Shown: in pieces, positions 12,175 to 14,060 of the stretch
Position numbering within the stretch: position 1 is the first letter of the stretch
How the letters are laid out: each line of letters starts with the position of its first letter
Source of the DNA: Bordetella parapertussis
Lineage (GTDB): Bacteria > Pseudomonadota > Gammaproteobacteria > Burkholderiales > Burkholderiaceae_D
Assembly (NCBI GenBank): GCA_945867725.1
Contig: CAMBJI010000018.1
Location: 1 to 14,060 of the forward strand
DNA: 14,060 nt
Reading direction: 5' to 3'
The notes under the pieces: model-generated
What the model was told of the DNA's origin: nothing
What the model saw: the letters and a program-made list of their open reading frames with translations, nothing else
The model's database searches: none
Position numbers and translations under genes: made by a program

Positions 12175-14060
12175 TCAGTGGGACAGTGCGCGGATGGTGG
12201 CCTTGAGTTGGTTGACCCGCGCGGCCAAGTCGGACATGGAAGCAGTAATTTTCAGCTTATCCTGCCCGGACAGGCGTATGTGACGACTTTTCTGAACAAG
12301 TTCAATAATGCGCATCGGATCTATCGGCGGTTTGGGCTCGAACTGCAGCTGGGCGGATTCGGCATGCGCATCGATCTTGATGATGCCGACAGTTTTTGCA
12401 GAAACGCGCAGCCTGTGGGTTTCAATCAGCGCTTTGACAGGATCAGGCAGTTTGCCAAACCGGTCGATCAGCTCTTCTTGCAGATTATCGATACTTTCCT
12501 GCGTTTGTCCATTTGCCAAACGCTTATAAATCGAGAGTCGTTCGTGCACATCACCGCAAAAATTACTGGGCAATAAAGCGGGTACATGCAGATTGATTTC
12601 GGTCGTGGTCGATAGGGGCGATGCGAGGTCGGGCTCTTTACCGTTTTTCAGCGATCTCACGGCAGCCATCAGCATGTCGGAATACAGCTGAAATCCGATT
12701 TCGGTCATCTCGCCTGATTGGTTTTCGCCGAGTACCTCACCAGCGCCGCGAATTTCCAGATCATGCATGGCCAGATAAAAGCCACTGCCCAGTTCTTCCA
12801 TTTGCTGGATGGCATCAAGCCTGCGCTCGGCTTGACGGGTCAGCGTCTGCACATCATGCACCAGTAAATAAGCATAAGCCTGATGGTGGGATCGGCCGAC
12901 GCGGCCTCGCAGCTGATGCAGCTGCGCGAGACCAAAGCGATCAGCGCGATGCATGATGATGGTGTTAGCGGTGGGTACGTCAATACCGGTTTCGATGATG
13001 GTCGTGCACAGAAGAATATTGAAACGCTGCGCAACGAAGTCGCGCATGACTTTTTCAAGGTCGCGTTCATGCATTTGTCCGTGGGCGATCGCAATGCGTG
13101 CCTCAGGCAGCAGCGCCTCGAGTGCCTTGCGACGGTTCTCGATGGTGTCGACTTCGTTATGCAGAAAATACACCTGTCCACCGCGCTTGAGTTCGCGCAG
13201 ACAAGCTTCGCGAATGACCGACTCGGATTCGCCACGAACGAAAGTTTTAATTGCCAGTCGTTTTTGCGGCGCGGTGGCAATCACTGAAAAATCGCGCAGA
13301 CCTTCGAGTGCCATGCCCAAAGTACGGGGTATAGGAGTAGCCGTGAGGGTGAGCACATCCACTTCGGCACGCAAGGCCTTGAGTGCTTCTTTCTGGCGTA
13401 CACCAAAGCGGTGTTCCTCGTCGATGATCACCAGACCCAACCGCTGAAATTTCACATCCGCCGACAAGAGCTTATGCGTGCCGATAACGACATCAATCGA
13501 TCCGTCGGCCATACCCTTGAGTGCTACCGTGACTTCCTTGCTAGTTCTGAAGCGCGACAATTCTGCGATACGTACCGGCCAATCGGCAAAACGATCGGCA
13601 AATGTTTGGGCGTGTTGTTCGGCCAGCAGCGTGGTGGGGGCAAGTATGGCGACCTGTTTGCCACCCATCACCGCGACAAAGGCTGCGCGAAGTGCGACCT
13701 CGGTTTTGCCGAAACCCACGTCGCCGCAGATGAGGCGATCCATCGGTTTGCCTGAGGTCATGTCCTTGATTACGGCCTGAATAGCGGCAGCCTGATCGAC
13801 CGTTTCTTCGAAGCCGAAACTATCAGCAAAAGCTTCATAGTCATGCGCTGAATACTCAAACGAATGTCCCTGACGCGCGGCGCGACGTGCATACAGATTC
13901 AGCAATTCTGCGGCGGTGTCGCGTATTTGCTCGGCCGCTTTGCGTCGTGCTTTTTCCCACTGGCCCGATCCCAGTGTGTGCAAGGGTGCGTCTTCCGGTG
14001 CAGCGCCCGAGTAGCGCGATATCACGTGCAGCTGCGAGACGGGTACATATAGCGTCGTTT
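12175..14060 (-). CDS. mfd: Transcription-repair coupling factor Mfd (3' part, cut by window edge)
   Basis: Mfd is the ATP-dependent translocase that pushes stalled RNA polymerase off damaged DNA and recruits UvrA. The frame is open to the end of the window and continues beyond it. About 628 residues are present, the C-terminal half of a protein usually near 1,150 residues. The first visible residues, TLYVPVSQLHVISRYSG, belong to the RNA-polymerase-interaction/linker region. The RecG-like motor follows with GDVGFGKTEVA (Walker A), IIDEEHRFGVRQKE (DEEH box) and TLTATPIPRTL. The second motor lobe has TTIIETGIDVPTANTIIMHR and QLRGRVGRSHHQAYAY. The C-terminal TRCF domain (LHVPALLPSNFCGD, LSIYKRLA, LIDRFGKLP) ends the protein. 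The missing part should hold the UvrB-like domains. RecG is excluded by the TRCF domain. It is probably the first gene of an mfd-serB-membrane protein unit. Confidence 0.96.
   Translation of the reverse strand, partial: TTLYVPVSQLHVISRYSGAAPEDAPLHTLGSGQWEKARRKAAEQIRDTAAELLNLYARRAARQGHSFEYSAHDYEAFADSFGFEETVDQAAAIQAVIKDMTSGKPMDRLICGDVGFGKTEVALRAAFVAVMGGKQVAILAPTTLLAEQHAQTFADRFADWPVRIAELSRFRTSKEVTVALKGMADGSIDVVIGTHKLLSADVKFQRLGLVIIDEEHRFGVRQKEALKALRAEVDVLTLTATPIPRTLGMALEGLRDFSVIATAPQKRLAIKTFVRGESESVIREACLRELKRGGQVYFLHNEVDTIENRRKALEALLPEARIAIAHGQMHERDLEKVMRDFVAQRFNILLCTTIIETGIDVPTANTIIMHRADRFGLAQLHQLRGRVGRSHHQAYAYLLVHDVQTLTRQAERRLDAIQQMEELGSGFYLAMHDLEIRGAGEVLGENQSGEMTEIGFQLYSDMLMAAVRSLKNGKEPDLASPLSTTTEINLHVPALLPSNFCGDVHERLSIYKRLANGQTQESIDNLQEELIDRFGKLPDPVKALIETHRLRVSAKTVGIIKIDAHAESAQLQFEPKPPIDPMRIIELVQKSRHIRLSGQDKLKITASMSDLAARVNQLKATIRALSH

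Overview
The window looks like a chromosomal segment of a betaproteobacterium, most likely Burkholderiales (Oxalobacteraceae or a relative). Three things support this: bamD divergent from rluD-pgeF, a class I polyhydroxyalkanoate synthase gene followed by its PhaR-type regulator, and the types of RimO, MetC, SerB and Mfd proteins encoded. No rRNA, tRNA, insertion sequence or CRISPR array was seen.

Layout. (1) Positions 1-1267 are visibly AT-richer than the rest. They hold three tandem paralogues of a small secreted lipoprotein; the first is cut by the window edge. Both complete copies start with an ATGA overlap on the end of a conserved upstream reading frame, so the duplicated unit is two-cistron: the end of a lost or truncated gene plus the lipoprotein. 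This resembles an array of orphan immunity genes beside remnants of an effector gene. That reading is inference and is the most interesting signal in the window. (2) Positions 1321-2586 hold a solitary PIN-domain protein divergent from yaaA (peroxide stress). (3) Positions 2667-5335 hold bamD (outer-membrane assembly lipoprotein) divergent from the tightly coupled pair rluD (23S rRNA pseudouridine synthase) and pgeF (peptidoglycan editing factor). (4) Positions 5337-8262 hold a tiny two-helix membrane protein on the minus strand, then phaC and phaR. phaA and phaB are absent from this locus. The phaR leader has a dyad containing TGC-N3-GCA, a candidate PhaR autoregulatory site. (5) Positions 8344-10903 hold rimO (methylthiolation of ribosomal protein S12) and a metC-type cystathionine beta-lyase. 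(6) Positions 10890-14060, on the minus strand, hold mfd (3' part only), serB and a small membrane protein, spaced as a probable operon.

Most of the window is ordinary core genome: envelope assembly, translation-apparatus modification, carbon storage, amino-acid metabolism and transcription-coupled repair. The accessory character is confined to the left 1.3 kb. All function calls come from reading protein motifs; no database search was run.
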